Assembly: GCA_032164245.1 (NCBI GenBank)
Contig: JAVMKO010000001.1
Span: forward strand, 166,709,434 to 166,773,433
Reading direction: 5' to 3'
Length of the DNA stretch: 64,000 bases
Origin: Sternotherus odoratus
Taxonomy: Eukaryota > Chordata > Testudines > Kinosternidae
The notes under the pieces are model-generated. The model was not told the origin of the DNA. It did not search any database and was given only the letters and a program-made list of their open reading frames with translations. Position numbers and translations under genes: made by a program. The stretch's first letter is position 1, and the number at the start of each line of letters is the position of its first letter. This document shows, piece after piece, positions 12,457-26,509 of the stretch.

Positions 12457-15400
12457 AAGTCAGTGTAAGGAACACCCAATAGATTTACAGTCCAATAGGT
12501 TTTGTTTAAAAGTTATTCATAGTATTCTCAATGCGATTTACAACTTTTGATGCTATTAATAATGTGTTTTGTGTGCATTCAATATTTGTTGCATGGTATG
12601 TTCTATTTGAAATTGACTGGGACCTATTAACAAATATTTACTAAGGTTTTACCTACTACAGCCCTGAGGTTTCACTCGGTGTATTTTCAAAAAGTCCTGA
12701 AAATACAAAATGCAGGCCTGTGCTCCAGCAAAGAGTTAAGCTCCGGCGCAGGAAAAAGGAGAGTGCATAGGTATAAAAACTACTGCCTGAGTTATCCCCT
12801 GCCCTATTACAGAAGGACTGGGCCTAGCCTATTCACTCCTTTTCTACCTCAAGGTAGAGCTAACATCTCCTAGACACACTAATATAGAGACATCATAGAA
12901 CTATTATCTAGCCTGAGTTGGAAAGTGTTTTGCCAAAGAAGGAGGGGTTCTATTATTGACTAGCCATGTAGCAGGGAGAAAAAAGGAAGTGGAAGCATAA
13001 CTCGTTCTCTGATTGGCTAGGAACCTAGTTGTGGAAGTGCTCACTAGTTTTCAGCTTGGTTTGAATGCCTTTAACTAGAGCTCAAATGCCTATGAAAACA
13101 TCCCAGAGGGCTCAACTTTTGGCATATGAGTTAATGAGTTAATTTTGAATGGGATCAATTTTTGATGCACTTTAGTAGTTTGCTAATTTGGAGCTAGGTG
13201 ACTGTCAGCTTCTCATTTTCATATGGGTAACCACCTGACATTAGAGCCCATGCTATTACATAGTTAGAGTTTCTCACAGAGATGGAGATGTGGGGTTAAT
13301 AGTTCACAGATGGTACTAAAAAAAACCCAAAACAAAAATAACCTCGACCTAAAATGAAAACACAGACCTATGCCAATAAGCACATAATGCAAAAGAAGTC
13401 AAATCTCCATGCTACACTCTGCCAGTGTGGACTGATTTGGGAGATATCCAGAATTTCCCTGTAATATTTATTATATCTAGACTGGGATGTTAAAACTTCT
13501 TTAGTTCCCCTCAGGGTTGACCTTTATACTTGGGAGAGGAATTGTTTTTATGAAATCTCTGTAGAGCTATATATCTGCGCACACCTGTATATTTATTTGC
13601 TTCTTGCAAGCTGTTGATGTTTACATGTTCACAAAAGCTTTCGCCCCTAGTTTTTTGAATAATTTGCAGTTCAGTTTCACACAATGAAACAAACCCACCG
13701 GCTGTTGGTTCCATTCATCGTTCAGCTACTTGTGGTTTATAATCCAAATATCCACCAGGGGATGAGTAATATGATAGTTTTGTGGCCAGAACTTCAGTTT
13801 GTGTACACTGGCATAGCTATAGTGATTTCTGTGAGCCTAAACTGATTCACGCTTGCTGAGGACGACCTGGTCATCAGCAATCTAAAATGAAAATTCCATC
13901 TAAGATGGAACATTTTAAAAGAATGTCAATTACTTAGATACTTTAGGCTTATGCCTTCTAATTCCTAAAACAGGTTCTTAAACAATGAGTGTCTTAAACA
14001 AAACCACTAAAACTATCATTGAACTGAGACTGTACATCTATATTAAATCAATGAAACATACTTAAACAGTGCACCTATTAATTGAATACCAGGAGGCATA
14101 GACATTATACCTCTCTCTAGTTTGAAGCCTCTAATAAAACAGTACATGAAGTACATTTATTCTCCTTACTATTGCAAGCAGAAATGGGACTGACGTACAG
14201 CACACTGAGAAAAATGGCAGCTATGATAAGGATACACTGTTAAATTGATTACCCGCACATACAATGACACTTGTTAGCTTGCACATTATGGTCTGACAAG
14301 AGCATGATCGTGTTCTTGCAGGTAACCACAAACTACCAATTCCAGCTGCCAACATTTCAGATCCGTTGTAAATCTAAAATTGTAATAAGGTCCCATGGCA
14401 TAATGGAAAGAAACAGAACCTCGGATATGGGCTAGTCGTAACAGGGACACCTGGAACTGACCACACCATCTTATGGCACAGCTGAATCATTTATTGTTTC
14501 TATGGAAACAATTGTTTCTGGTTACTCTGGGACTGCTTTGACATGGCATAAAAATCGCACAACATCTCACAAAACCAGCAAGATGAAATGTTTCACTCAT
14601 TATACATTAAAATGGTGCATCTTAGGTCAATTTAGGTCCAAAATGAAGGTTTTGTAAAACCACCGTTTTAAAAAATATCAGATTAATAGAATTGTTTTCA
14701 CAAACTATTATTTTCATTAAAATAAAACCAATATTTGGATTTGGAGTTGAGCAGTCCCTTGTAGTAGCATTTGCAATCTAAACATTTCAGCAATGGGCTA
14801 GAGCATCGACTAAAAACAAATTATACATGTAACCCCTGCTTTAAGTGCAAAACTCTGCCTTCAACATGGAGTTGCATCCATTACCTCCATGGTATAAAAG
14901 ACATTGGGCTTTTGAATTCTATTTTCAGATGAGAGAAATACGAAGAAAGTAAACAATCAAAATTAGTAATGAAAAGTAAAGATTTTATAAATCTTTCATT
15001 TTGAATAATTTCAGTTGTTGCTAATAAAGAAGGACATTTGTTTTCTTTTGTACATACACACTATATTAAAAAAATGGTTTTTTTTTAACCTGACAAAAAG
15101 GGAAAGAGAAAACAAAGTACACTGTAAACTAAAGCAGTCTAGAATAAGTACTGGTGAAAAACCCATTATAAACTTTCAAATGAAAAAAATAAAAATGAAG
15201 CATCATTTGAGACCAAGATGAAAACAGGACACAATTCTGCTGTTTGACAGTTAGTGGAATCTGTGAGGAACTAGGCTCTCACTCTGTTGTCTTGTAACAA
15301 AAGGGTGGGATAAAGTTACCTTCCATGAGCTTTACTGAATCACATATAGTAGCTGCAGAAGCAATCTCCAACTCTTTTACGCCCACTGAATGAATATAAT

Positions 15401-16284
15401 GCTCTGCTCTATCACACTCTGTTTAAAGTGAAATTTTCACACTAAAGCTGGCTGGAAAACAGGATTGGCTCAAAACAGCTGCAAGATTTAAACATTAAAA
15501 TCACTTCAATATAGTTTCTAGTTTGATGCAAAACCACTAGAGTCACTGATCTAATATGTTCTAGTTCAATATTACTAGCAGCAGCCAGGTTATACAAATT
15601 GTAAAAATGAACCTCACTCTGTAAACCAATTAAGGAAATGACACAAGCCAGTGATTTAAACTCTGTAATGAGTCCCTATTAAATGCAGAATTAAGTGGTT
15701 TGCGGAACATTAGCTTGTCAAGGCTCCAAGATGGCTAAACCCCTGATATCCCAAGAAAGAAAAGCGGAGAGAAGATGCTGAAAATTTCTCTTTTCATCAC
15801 TGATGTGCTGCCCCGTGGCAAGCTGCAGACTGCATCGATCTGAATTTTGCTGAAGTGCTCCCAGTTTACCAACAGCACAAGAAAACATAAATAATTATCC
15901 CAAGCATAGAGAAAAACATAATAAAATAAGATGTTAGATGCCATTCCTGCAAAGTTGATCCAAGGGAGTAACTTCGGAATCAGGAGATGTGTAAGGGTTC
16001 TGCCACGCAGTACATATTAAGAAACTTGCTGGAGAAGATTTTTTAAAAATATCATCATAAAAATCTATGTACAAACATTCCACCTGCTCCTTTGTTTTCC
16101 TGCCTGCTTTGATGAGCCTACTCATCTAGTTTTCTCAGCACTGGTCCATTTAACTCTTTTATGGAGTCAAGTTGATGATCTGAATCAGTTTTGGAACTGC
16201 TTCCAGCAAACAAAACCTTGATTGAAAATATTCTCTATTGCATTTTAAGCTACATGATGCAAATATTCTTCTGAAAAAGCATCT

Positions 16285-16905
16285 CCCTCCATCTGGTCAC
16301 CGCATCTCAAAAAGTATATAGTAGAACTGGAAAAGTTACAGAGAAGGGCAACAACAAAAGTGATCAAGGGCCTGGAGCAGCTTCCTTATGAAGCAAGATT
16401 AAAAAGACTTGGACTGTCCTATTTAGAAAAGAGAAAACTAAGGGGGGATAGAATAGAGATCTATAAAATAATGACTGGTGTGGAGAAAGTGAATAGGGAA
16501 GTGTTATTTACCCCTTCACATAACACATGAACCAGTGGTCAGCCAATGAAATGTATAGGCAGCAAGTTTAAAATAAACATAAGGAAGTATTTCTTCATGC
16601 AACATACAGTCAACCTGTCAAACTCGTTGCCGGGGATGTTGTGAAAGCCAAAAGTATAACTGGGTTCAAAAAGGAATGAAACAAGTTCATGGAGGTAGGA
16701 CCATCAGTGGCTGTTGGCCAAGATGGTCAGGGAGGCAATCCCATGCTCCAGGTGTCCCTACACCTCTGATTACCTGAAGCTGGGCCTGGACAACAAGGGA
16801 TGCACCACTAGATAGTTGTCCTGTTCTGTCCATTGGCACCAGTCGCAGTTGGAAGGTTACTAGGCTAGACTGGCCACTGACCTGACACAGTATGGACATT
16901 CTTAT
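16285..16905 (+). mobile_element. CR1/L3-like LINE fragment
   Basis: Reads through a decayed CR1-type ORF2 C terminus: TGGAAAAGTTACAGAGAAGG, GAAGCAAGATTAAAAAGACT and AGGGGGGATAGAATAGAGAT correspond to the [13 protein letters not shown] and RGDxIExYK segments. The 3' UTR ends near TATGGACATTCTTAT. More diverged than the copy at 7540. Confidence 0.7.
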
Positions 16906-17595
16906 ATTTTTATATCATCCAGTTCACTCTTTGCAGTCACAATCCTGAGACAGCTGCTGAATGTTCTCTTGCAACATTTGTGTAGGTTGAGGAGCTCAGA
17001 ATTAGTATTGCAAATCCAAGGATATTAAATAAGCATCATAAAGAATTAGGTAATGCTCCCTAGGATATCTCTAGCAGCTACTGAATGTTGATGGTAACTG
17101 GAGAGGGAATCCAGGTCCCTTCACAAAATAGAAAGGATGGGCCTGATTCTCTATGGCCTTACACCTCATGCAGTCATTCATATCTCTGAAAATTGGGTGT
17201 AAAATGCTGGTAACATTTTACCGATACTTTTCTCTCACTTAGCTCAAGTAGGTATAAGTCAATGGAGAATTTGGCCCAATTTTTGATGAAAAATTGAGTG
17301 ACCATATAAGTGCAAATTTTTCATGTACAGTTCAAAAAAGCAGAAAGAAACCCTATGATATTCCAACCAGTTTAATCAACTCTATAGCCTTGTCACAATA
17401 AAGGGTAATCTCAAATCACACAACCTGAAACTACATGATTGATCAAACAGCATACAGGTTTTAGTTTAGATGTGAACTTGAACCAAAACTCCAGATTCAA
17501 ACACCCTGAATCTTTAAGGAAATTCAGTTTTGATTCTGGAGCCGGACTTTGTGCTTGGACTCGCCTCTAGTTTCAACCAGTACAGACATATGAGT

Positions 17596-17599
<4 letters not shown>

Positions 17600-17663
<64 letters not shown>
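17600..17663. repeat. (GA)n microsatellite
   Basis: About 32 uninterrupted GA units, preceded by GAGTGAGTG. It creates an artefactual frame of alternating R and E residues. Confidence 0.97.
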
Positions 17664-17666
<3 letters not shown>

Positions 17667-20036
17667 CATTCATTTTCTCAGGTTAATGCTATTCTTGAGT
17701 CAAGCCCCACAGTCATTAATAAATCTCCAATGGCTGAGTTCATATCAAGTTCAGGTATTGCTGCCAGCCACTTTTCAGCAGAAATTGAGTTTCAGAATAG
17801 GTTTCCTCTCTGAGTTGCACTCTAATCTTTGCCAGGTAGAAAACTGAACCCTCAGCTTCAGCATCATTGAATTCATGACATACCAGTTCACATCTCTTTT
17901 GCCTGAGTTGCACGGCTAATGTTTGAAAAGAAAGAATGAACCCTTTGAACTTTATTACTGCATACTTTAGTTTTTCCCCCTCATTGTGCTGAGTAGCCTA
18001 TTTTTATCCACACTGTACGAGTCTGGAAAATACGATGTGTGTCCAGGCCAGTCTCTTAACTTGCACCTCCTGCTTGGGATTATAAAGCAGTACTCCACAT
18101 GCAGCAGTTAATCTTCAACATCTGCTAGAGGGTCTTTATGAGCAATTATTTCATAGAAGTGATTGCATTCTGCATCTCACAGGCTTGTCCTCACTTAGAA
18201 ATTTTGCTGCTTTAACTATGCTGCTATACTTAATGTGGCAAATCCCCCTGGCGGAGATGCAGTTATACTGGGACAACCAGGATTCCATCCCTCAGACAGC
18301 CTTTGCTCCGGGTGCTGAGGGGAATGCGAGGGCTTTATGCCTGACATAATTCCCAAGGAGCAAGTCACCAAGGAGGGGTGGGGCGTAGGCAGTGCCATAA
18401 TTCCTCTCTCCCCCCCGCCCCTGCAAGTGACACTAAATCTATTTCATTTTATTATGACTTCTGTTGATGAGGTTATTACAAGATTTAAAATGATAATAAC
18501 AGAAATGTGTTTTTAATAAACTCCATGACGGGTATGTATATTGCAGTTAGAGTAATTGTTGTGATAACTCAATGTTGGGTTAATATTTTCATAGCAACAT
18601 TATGAGAAAACTTCAACGTTGTCACAGGGTTTGCCACTCACTGCTGTGATGCCACCCTGTGGCTGCACCTGGGGATTAGCTCTCAACCAGTGTGATATCC
18701 CCCTCCTTCAGTTCTTGCCCCTCGGCCCCCCAGAATCAATTGCTCCCTTTTCATGTTTTGGCCTCCAGCCAGGTCACAATTGTTTTCCCCTCCCAAGGTA
18801 TCAAAGTCCCACTGGATGATCTGTCTCAGGCAGTTTTCTGTTCCAAATGCCAATTCCCCAGGGGCTGATAGGGGACCCTAGTCCTGTCCTCTGCTCTGGG
18901 TTCCAGCGTAGGTACCCTCTGTTTAGCAACCCTGGTCTAAGCAACCCTACACCCTGTCACTGTTTCTCTGGGTTCTTTCCTACTTTCCTTTCTCTGTCTT
19001 CTGGCCCATGCCTGAGTTACCACTGGAACCTTTGCCATTCACTGCGGCTATTTCTTTTGGGCACTTGCACCCTCTTTTGGGCTCTTGAAAAGGTGTGTTT
19101 TCCCAAGTAGGATCCCAGAGTTTATTCCCTCCTAGAACTCCTCCTTGTCTCTTGCCATCTACCCTTCTCTTTTACAGGTGTAACAGTAGAGTTCCTCCCT
19201 ACAGTCCCATCTTACCACCAACTTCTTCTTTTTGTAAACACAGCTCAGCCCCTCCACGAGTTGGGCTTCTTCAGCCATTAGGCCCAATCATCCCTGATTC
19301 TCCTCCAGGGGCAGCCTGTCACAAGGTAGTTGGCCCTTTTCACCTGCTCAGGCCTTGTGTGATGCAGAAGTCACCATGGGCCTTGGTAAATTGCTTCAGT
19401 GGTTAATTAAAAATGTATGTCTTACTTCCAGTCCAAATTTGTTTAGCTTCAACTTCCCACACCGTGTTTTTCAAAGCGGGTGCTGAGTGACAGCCCTGGA
19501 GAATGAAGGACTAACGCATTTATCAGCTTTCCAGGTAGACCACAGGCATTAGCAGTGGAAATTGCCTAACACTGATGTGCTAATGTCCCTCAATCCTGAC
19601 CTAAAGAACTAGGGCTTGTGCTGAAATGATAGCTCAGTCTCCATAACTGGTTCAGTCACAGTTGAGACTGACAGATAGTGGCAATGGGGATGCAATCTGT
19701 GATGTGGACACCTGTCCACTAAGAACCGCACTAAGCCCACTAATACTCTTATCAACTAGATGAATGGATACCATGACATGTTAATTGATTGAGGCACCTA
19801 CTGGCCTGAGCTACTTGGACATTGATAATCAAGAGGTAAAAAAATCTCTATATTTTCAATTTCCAATTGCTTTCGTTTGATTTATTCATTGTTCCCTTGA
19901 AGTTAGGTGAACTCCCAGACTTCCAGGAGGTTTGAAGTTGAGTATGAAAATTAAGTTCAATGCTAACAATATCTTGGCATCATTTTTCATATATCACATG
20001 TTATTAACACTACGAAGATGATGGGCATTGGGGGTC

Positions 20037-22327
20037 TGTGACACACTGGCCATTGGTGGTTCACTACTTTGTGTCAGCAACTTATGTCACGCATGACATC
20101 TAACCATACATAATAAACTGTTGTCATGATGTGTACCCAAACAGATAGCATGTAATATTGGAAAATGAACAACTCGCTTATCATTAATATTCTTGTGTGA
20201 TGTTTGAGGTGTGTACAAAGAGTTATGGGTTCGTGCTAGAATTGTGTTCTTAAAATGTGTGTGGCAATCTGTGCATAAGCCCAGTCTGCTCTAGATAATG
20301 GAATGTGTATTTGCTTGTTGTCAGGCAGAAACAATGAAGGCACATTTACATAAAAGATGAAGCCATCAACCAATGGAGTCGGGGAGACTACTTCTTGCAG
20401 GAGGCTGAACCTCAGATAGCAAGCAATTGACCAACTGAATGTACACAATATTACTGCATTTTAAAAGTGCGTCGTGTACGGTTTTTTTTAATGAATTATG
20501 TATTAGCACTAGATGAGGAATTATGAATACTCACTTATACTATGCTTTAAAGTCTGTGATCAAACAAAGAGAGGAACAGGTTTTCTTCTAGACAGGAGAT
20601 AAGACAGCTATTTACCGGTCTCCAATGAAATTAATCAAGGCATGATCAAAAACAAAGGTAGTCCCATTGGAAGTCACAGGAAGGGAAGAAAAGTATGAGA
20701 CCATCCTGAGTCTGGGGACCAAAGAGTGAGTTTGGGAAGATATAAGTTGAGGGGAAGCCATCTTGTTCTCCATCCCTGGACAGATGCGAAAGGCCAGAGC
20801 TCATGCAAGCTGAGATATATGGGGATTGAAATCTCTGGGAACTGAATATAGGTGAGAAACCTGTTCAGGAAAAGACCTTTTACCTATGAAAACAAGGGGA
20901 ATGATCAACTTGTACCTCTGTGAAAGGTCCTGTCATAAGTAGAAAGTAGCCTAGAATTACTTTTTACCTGTAAAGGGTTAACCTGAAGGTAACCTAAGAG
21001 GGGAATACGAACCAGAGATGCTAATCAACCTCGGAGACAAAGAGAGTTTTAGTTTCGGTTTAACACTCTCTCGCTGTTCTCTCCGGCTATGGGATGAACC
21101 ACACCTATGTATTTTACTCTACCTATCTATAATCTTCCAACAAGTCAAGTTCAGTAGTAAGTGAGTTGTATGATTGAACTGTATCACTTGATAATTGATC
21201 CACAGTGTTCCTTATACTGTTAAGCTTTAGCAGAGGAAGAATTCCTAGGGAGGGGGTCAGTGACGCTGTGTGATGCAAGTGGGTATTTTTCTATTGATTT
21301 CTGTATATTCCTTCCTTTTTCTTTAATTAAAATATTTCTTTTAAGACTGCTTGTTTCCATTGGATAGATCCTGGTTTGGATCGGGCAAGTCTCACAGAAA
21401 GTGAGGGTTTCCTTTGTCCTCAAGCCTCTCCTAGGTAAAGAGAGGAGATTTGGGGGGTGTTAAAGGAGGGGTTCCAATTAACCCAAACCCATTGTTTTGT
21501 GGGTTTAAATTGGTGGTGGCAGTGGTACCAAGTCCAGACACCAAAGAAGTCTGTGTTCTGGGGAAAAAGTTTTAACCTATGCTGGTAAAATAAGCTTGGG
21601 AGTTATTTCTTTTTTTTTCATGCAGGTCCCCACATCTTTACCCTAGAGTTCAGAGTGGGGAGGCAATCCTGACAGATCCTGACTAAGAGAAACTCACCCA
21701 TGGGGGAAGGAAAAAGATTGGTGAGAAATCTACCAAGGTTTAACTTGCCAAGTTAGATCTTAGCCACTAACAAGCATGTTTTATTTTTATTTGCGTGTAA
21801 CCATTTTGTCTTTATTCCTTGTACTTTAACTCACTTAAAATCAGTCTCTTTTTGTTAATAAACTTGTTCTGCTTTTAATCTAAACCAACCCAGTGAAACT
21901 GCTCAGCTCAGCTGTGTTTGAACTGAAGTGTTTGCTAACTTCAGCTAAAGTAATAAATAAACCGTACTTCTGTCTCTTTGAAGAAGCAACAAACCTTATT
22001 AATTTTCTGAGTGTTCCAGGAAAGGGCTGAGACTTCAGTGAAGATGGTTTGGGGGAAATTCTTGACTGGGGGTGGGATGGGATCCACCTGGGGAATAGTA
22101 ACTAAGGTTGGTGGAAACATGAGTGTGGCTGAGGTGTAATGAACAGTCTGCTGGAGTCAGAGTTTTTGAACCAGGGTTGCTTAACAAACAGAGACTCAGT
22201 GTTCACTTGTATGTTGGATTGGAGTGTCCAGACAGGAAACTACAGCAGCAGAACATTTAAAGAATCTCAGGGCTACAGGAGAAGCAGTGACACAACCTCT
22301 CACTGGTTTGGGTTGCACCCCATGACA
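20037..22327 (+). mobile_element. Probable old solo LTR, interrupted by a younger LTR
   Basis: Sequence from TGTGACACACTGG to CACCCCATGACA looks like one long LTR. A GTTAATAAACTTGTTCTGCT block at about 21857 is consistent with an LTR poly(A) region. It is split at 20931-21674 by a second LTR. Removing the insert leaves about 1.55 kb. I did not find a clear duplication at the outer ends, so extent and class are uncertain. No retroviral genes are present. Confidence 0.4.
20931..21674 (+). mobile_element. Solo LTR nested inside an older LTR
   Basis: Starts TGTCATAAGTAGAAAG and ends GGCAATCCTGACA, giving TG...CA termini over 744 bp. The flanking pentamers are GGTCC (left) and GATCC (right), a 4-of-5 target duplication. 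The internal ACCTGTAAAGGGTTAACC and AATTAAAATATTTC segments fit a U3 with a poly(A) region. This is a recombination product of an endogenous retrovirus; no coding region remains. Confidence 0.6.
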
Positions 22328-24784
22328 GGCCTCCTCATTATGAAGGACCCGTTTTGCACACAAAAAGGCAAGGTATCATGATTCAACGATTAACAAGAGG
22401 ATTCTATTAATACCACTCTTGGCCCATCCAAGAGGTGGATCAGAAAATGGGCTACTGCATTTTGAAACTTAGGGAGAATGAGGTACAGTGCAGCAATTTT
22501 ATTTAGATCAATGTTCTAAACTGTCCAATTGACCATTATTAGGAGATAAAAGAAAAAACAACAACACTGTGTTAACGTTGACATAAAAGAAAAACCAATA
22601 AATAACCTGAAGTCTCTTCAAAAAACTGTATGTGGGTTTGGAAAGATTAGCAAAAATGGTTTTAGAATTCAGCCTTTAGAACTCTGAAAGTGAGAATTCA
22701 TAAACAATTTTAGTTCTCTGTTCCATCTCCTGCAGCTGTGATTTCTAAAAAAATAAATATATTTAGAAAAGCAAAACTGCTGGAATATTTAGTAATGCAA
22801 CCCCTCCAATGGCACCTTATAAATATGCTTTGTTGGAATCTGTTCTACTGATATAAGTGAAAATGATGGAATGCTTGTGATGTGATGGAGAGAGAGACAT
22901 ATTGTAGCAGAATATTCTTGACAGTCTGCATTGTTTAAGAATAATTTAGCTGAATATTTCAATGTTTTTCCAGTGATGCGGCATGTCTCTAATTTAGTAT
23001 AAAAATATTCTTGTTTTCAGCTTTGTCAGTTTGTTTTATTAGGTCCTATCATTTTCCCTTTTTTAATGATTTATTGCAGTCTAATTGACTAAGTGTTAAA
23101 TTCATGATTTTATAGCTTCATGCACCTGACTCTCTTCATTGTGTAGACTAAACATCCTGAACAACATAGGAGCAGAAATCCAGGTAAACTAGAAGCTAAT
23201 TCCAAATATGCCACTTGCAAGTAAGCATGAGCATCAGAAAACGGGATCAGACACATTATTGACTGGGAGAGCAAAAAAGGTCACAGTCTCTAATTTCATC
23301 CCAAAGGACTGAAAGGCTTACCGTGAATTGGAATAAGTCTTCTATCATATATTACTAATTACACAATTAGACTTGCATTTAAAGTGTAGAGGTTCTGGAA
23401 AGGTACTGCTATTTCCCAGCTCTAGTGCTGCAAGAGATCACATTGTAAGCCTGCCTAGATGTGTGATGAGCCATCTACATTGAATTCCAATGTAAAATGC
23501 CAACCTTGCAGCTGTCATTTATAGGGACAAGTAAATATTCAAATATTTGGATTGTGATGACACTTTCTGAATGAAGCTGAGATGGAGGGGAATAAGGGAT
23601 GATCCTATTATTCAGATCCCTGAATATAGACCTCATCAAAACTGAAAATGGGCTACCCTGCCTTTCTCCTTCCCTTCTTCCAAAGGGGCCCCCAAACTCA
23701 CCACTGCTCACCATTAGCCACCTTCAGTGGCTCAATCTAGTGGCTCAAATACTATTTGTTGGATGAGTCAGACACTCTGGCTAAAGGGCTTAATCCTGGA
23801 AGTGGCTGAGCACTACTGTGAGACACTAGGTCCCCAAAAATCCATGAAATGAATAAGAACAGAGGGTGCACTCAGCATCACAAAAGAGCATTCAGCAGCT
23901 GGATTGAGCCCTAAGATTTTAGAGTTTCATCTACATTAATGGGAGCAACAGACCGAGGAACGGTTAGCTAAGTACCTGAGTGGTCTGAATGGCAGCCCAA
24001 AATATCCCCAAATCTTTGACTCACTGCCTTTGGCTAATATTCGTGCTATACAGCAAGTTATTTTATGCACTTATCTCTACCCATTACCTTGCTCTAATGA
24101 AAAGAAGCTCCTACCATCAGGCGGTTTAGCCTCAATATTTCCAGTCTTTGAAACTATCCAGTTGTTATAATCTGGTGTGGAATGTCTTGTAAATTCTCAA
24201 TACATTCTATTTTTCATCCTAAACTCTCTTGGGATTATTTTTGAACAATAGCCATTATTTATGCAGAAATTGGCAGCAGAAGGGCTACAGAAGTTTGATT
24301 GAAAGGTGAGATCAGAAATTAGGAAGAAGGAGGCATGGGTTAAAGAAAATGATGCAATACAAGAGACAGAGGAAAAGAAAAATACCATGGAAACAGACAG
24401 GTAGATGTGATCTTGAAAAAGAATGACATGAAATGAGAAAACCAGAATCAAAGAGCATTGTCAAGGTATGCACCTTCAAATGTTTCCATCAAGCAAATCT
24501 AAACATTTTATCATTTTTATTTCTTCATCATGCTACCTGATTCACAATGATGTCTTCAAGTAATTATATTTCAATTATTATTAAGTTCCTCAGAATTTCT
24601 AAAAAATTAAATGATTGAAAATAATGCCCTTTGAGTCACCCATCAACAGTGTGGACACTGGGAATACTAATCTAACTTCCTTATAATTCCATCTGTTGTC
24701 TAAGTCTTTTAAGTTATAAAGTATCATTGAAAGTTCATGTTAAGAAATGTTTATTATCAATGAGCCATAATTAAGCCTCAATAG

Positions 24785-25210
24785 TCTGTCACGGAAGTAA
24801 TGGATTCCATGACTTTCCAGGATGTTCTATGACTTCTGCAGCGGCCAGTGTGTCTGGCCCCGGGACCACCTGAGTGACTCGGGCAATCCCTAGGTCAGCC
24901 GCACTGGCCGCTACTGGGGCAGTCTTGGACAACCCCCACCCCCAGCACCAGAAAGGGTCTTGGGCTGCTAAATCCCCCTCACCCCTCCCAGTACCAGCGG
25001 GGATTCTGGGCCATGTACCACCATTCCCTCAGAGCATCAGCAGCACACCCAGGCCACCCCCTGAAAGCTTCTGCGCCCCCCCGGGCCGCCCCCTGCCCCA
25101 GAGCACCCAAGATTTAGTACAAGTCATGGACAGGTCACAGGCAGTGAATTTTTGTTTACTGCCTGTGACCCATCCACGACTTTTACTAAAAATACCTGGT
25201 GACTACAATA
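24785..25210. repeat. Palindromic repeat family A with strong hairpin
   Basis: A GC-rich body is followed by a clear hairpin at 25118-25185: arms beginning AAGTCATGGACAGGTCACAG close on CTGTGACCCATCCACGACTT around an AATTTTTGTTT loop. Same family, opposite orientation, as 70-300. The proline-rich frame over this block is a by-product of its C-rich composition. Confidence 0.6.
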
Positions 25211-26167
25211 TAGCCTTAGCCATAATTATGTTGGGCCACTGGAACTTGCATCACTATTCCAAGTTATTAAATCTAATTACCATGTCACATGATATATTAC
25301 CTCTTCTTAATGCAAAAGGAAGTTTCAATTTAGCAAGAAAATGGGTGTGAATTCAAATCAGTTTAGATGATGGCTTCAGGGCTGACTAGAAATCTTTAAT
25401 TCACTGGAGGGGAACTGCTGAGATCTTAAACCATGAAGCTTTCCAGCTCAAGCGTGGGGACTGAATTTTAGCACTGGCTGCCCTCGGGGAGCATGTACAT
25501 CATTTAGAATATGTTAGAACATTTAAAAATATTAAATAAGCATAAATAATTTATTTGGAAAAATGAAAGGAGTTTACTGTCCTATTTGCCTGAAGAATTT
25601 ATAGAACATGTCTGTTGACTGACTGGAAGGGGCAGATTGTAATTTTCCTTCAACTGTGAAATGTGGATATTTCCCCTAAGCAAAGTAAGAAAAAAAATTA
25701 CCTTTAATTCTTGTTTTCTGTAGATTCACATATCCCAAGTGATCTCCACTCTTGGGGGGCTGTGTTTCCAGTGTGTAACCAGGTGGGATTCAGTCATTTT
25801 ATCCACTAAAGTATTTCCTCTGCCCATCCCTCCTTCATCTTTTGAATGGCTTGGTAATTCCCTGCCTATATTATTGCAACTTCATTTCTTCTTTTTTCTG
25901 AGTTCTTTCAAATTCTTCTTGTATACGTGTCCCATGAGCCCCTCCTGGCTTCCCTCCATGCTACTTTCTGCTCCTGGAACAACCTGTTCAACACTATTTG
26001 TTATGCTTGTTTCCCCTCTTCCCCCAAATCCCATTTGTCCAATTAGTAGTATTTATTATTTGTGTTAGGATAGCAGTATAGCACCCACAACGTATGAGTT
26101 GCTTTCTAAACACATAGGGAGCTCTGACACAAACCCAGCCTAACGAACAAACTTTCTAAAAATGAAA

Positions 26168-26509
26168 TCTATATATATAAAAGTCAAATGGTATATGCGT
26201 GTATGTATGCATGTATGTACGTTCACTTACTCCTTCCACACCGTTTGAGCTAGAGACTTGAAATTTGGTACAGTTATAGGTCTTAGGGTCCTAATCAGGG
26301 TAAGAGTCGAAAATTTTTCAAGTCTCACCTCTGACGCCCCCCAGGGGTGAAATTATTTAAAGGCCAATCACATCAGCTGGGCAGCTGCTGTTCTCTGTGA
26401 CATAGTTATGATGTCATAATACCCCCCTCCAACGGACCCTGCACTCGCTCAGCTCTCTGCCCCCTCCCCACCTCTGACGGACCCAAGCAACGCCGGGTAT
26501 TTTCGCTAG
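26168..26509 (+). mobile_element. Short non-autonomous Helitron
   Basis: Begins TCTATATATATAAAAG directly after an A and ends CGCCGGGTATTTTCGCTAG directly before a T. This is the Helitron signature: 5' TC, 3' CTRR (here CTAG), insertion between A and T, and no target duplication. Just before the end, ACCC and GGGT can form the expected subterminal stem. The 342-bp element has no coding capacity. Vertebrate Helitrons are patchy and often attributed to horizontal transfer, so this is one of the more informative repeats here. Confidence 0.8.

Noticed and set aside
17598..17813. Frame beginning with a long RE repeat
   Set aside because: Direct translation of the (GA)n microsatellite.
18619..19406. 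Three successive frames rich in P, S, L and F
   Set aside because: Pyrimidine-rich, unspliced and without similarity I recognise; more likely an old LTR or other repeat flanked by a CR1 piece.
24874..25350. 158-codon proline-rich frame
   Set aside because: It overlaps the family A palindromic repeat and runs through its hairpin; no recognised domain.
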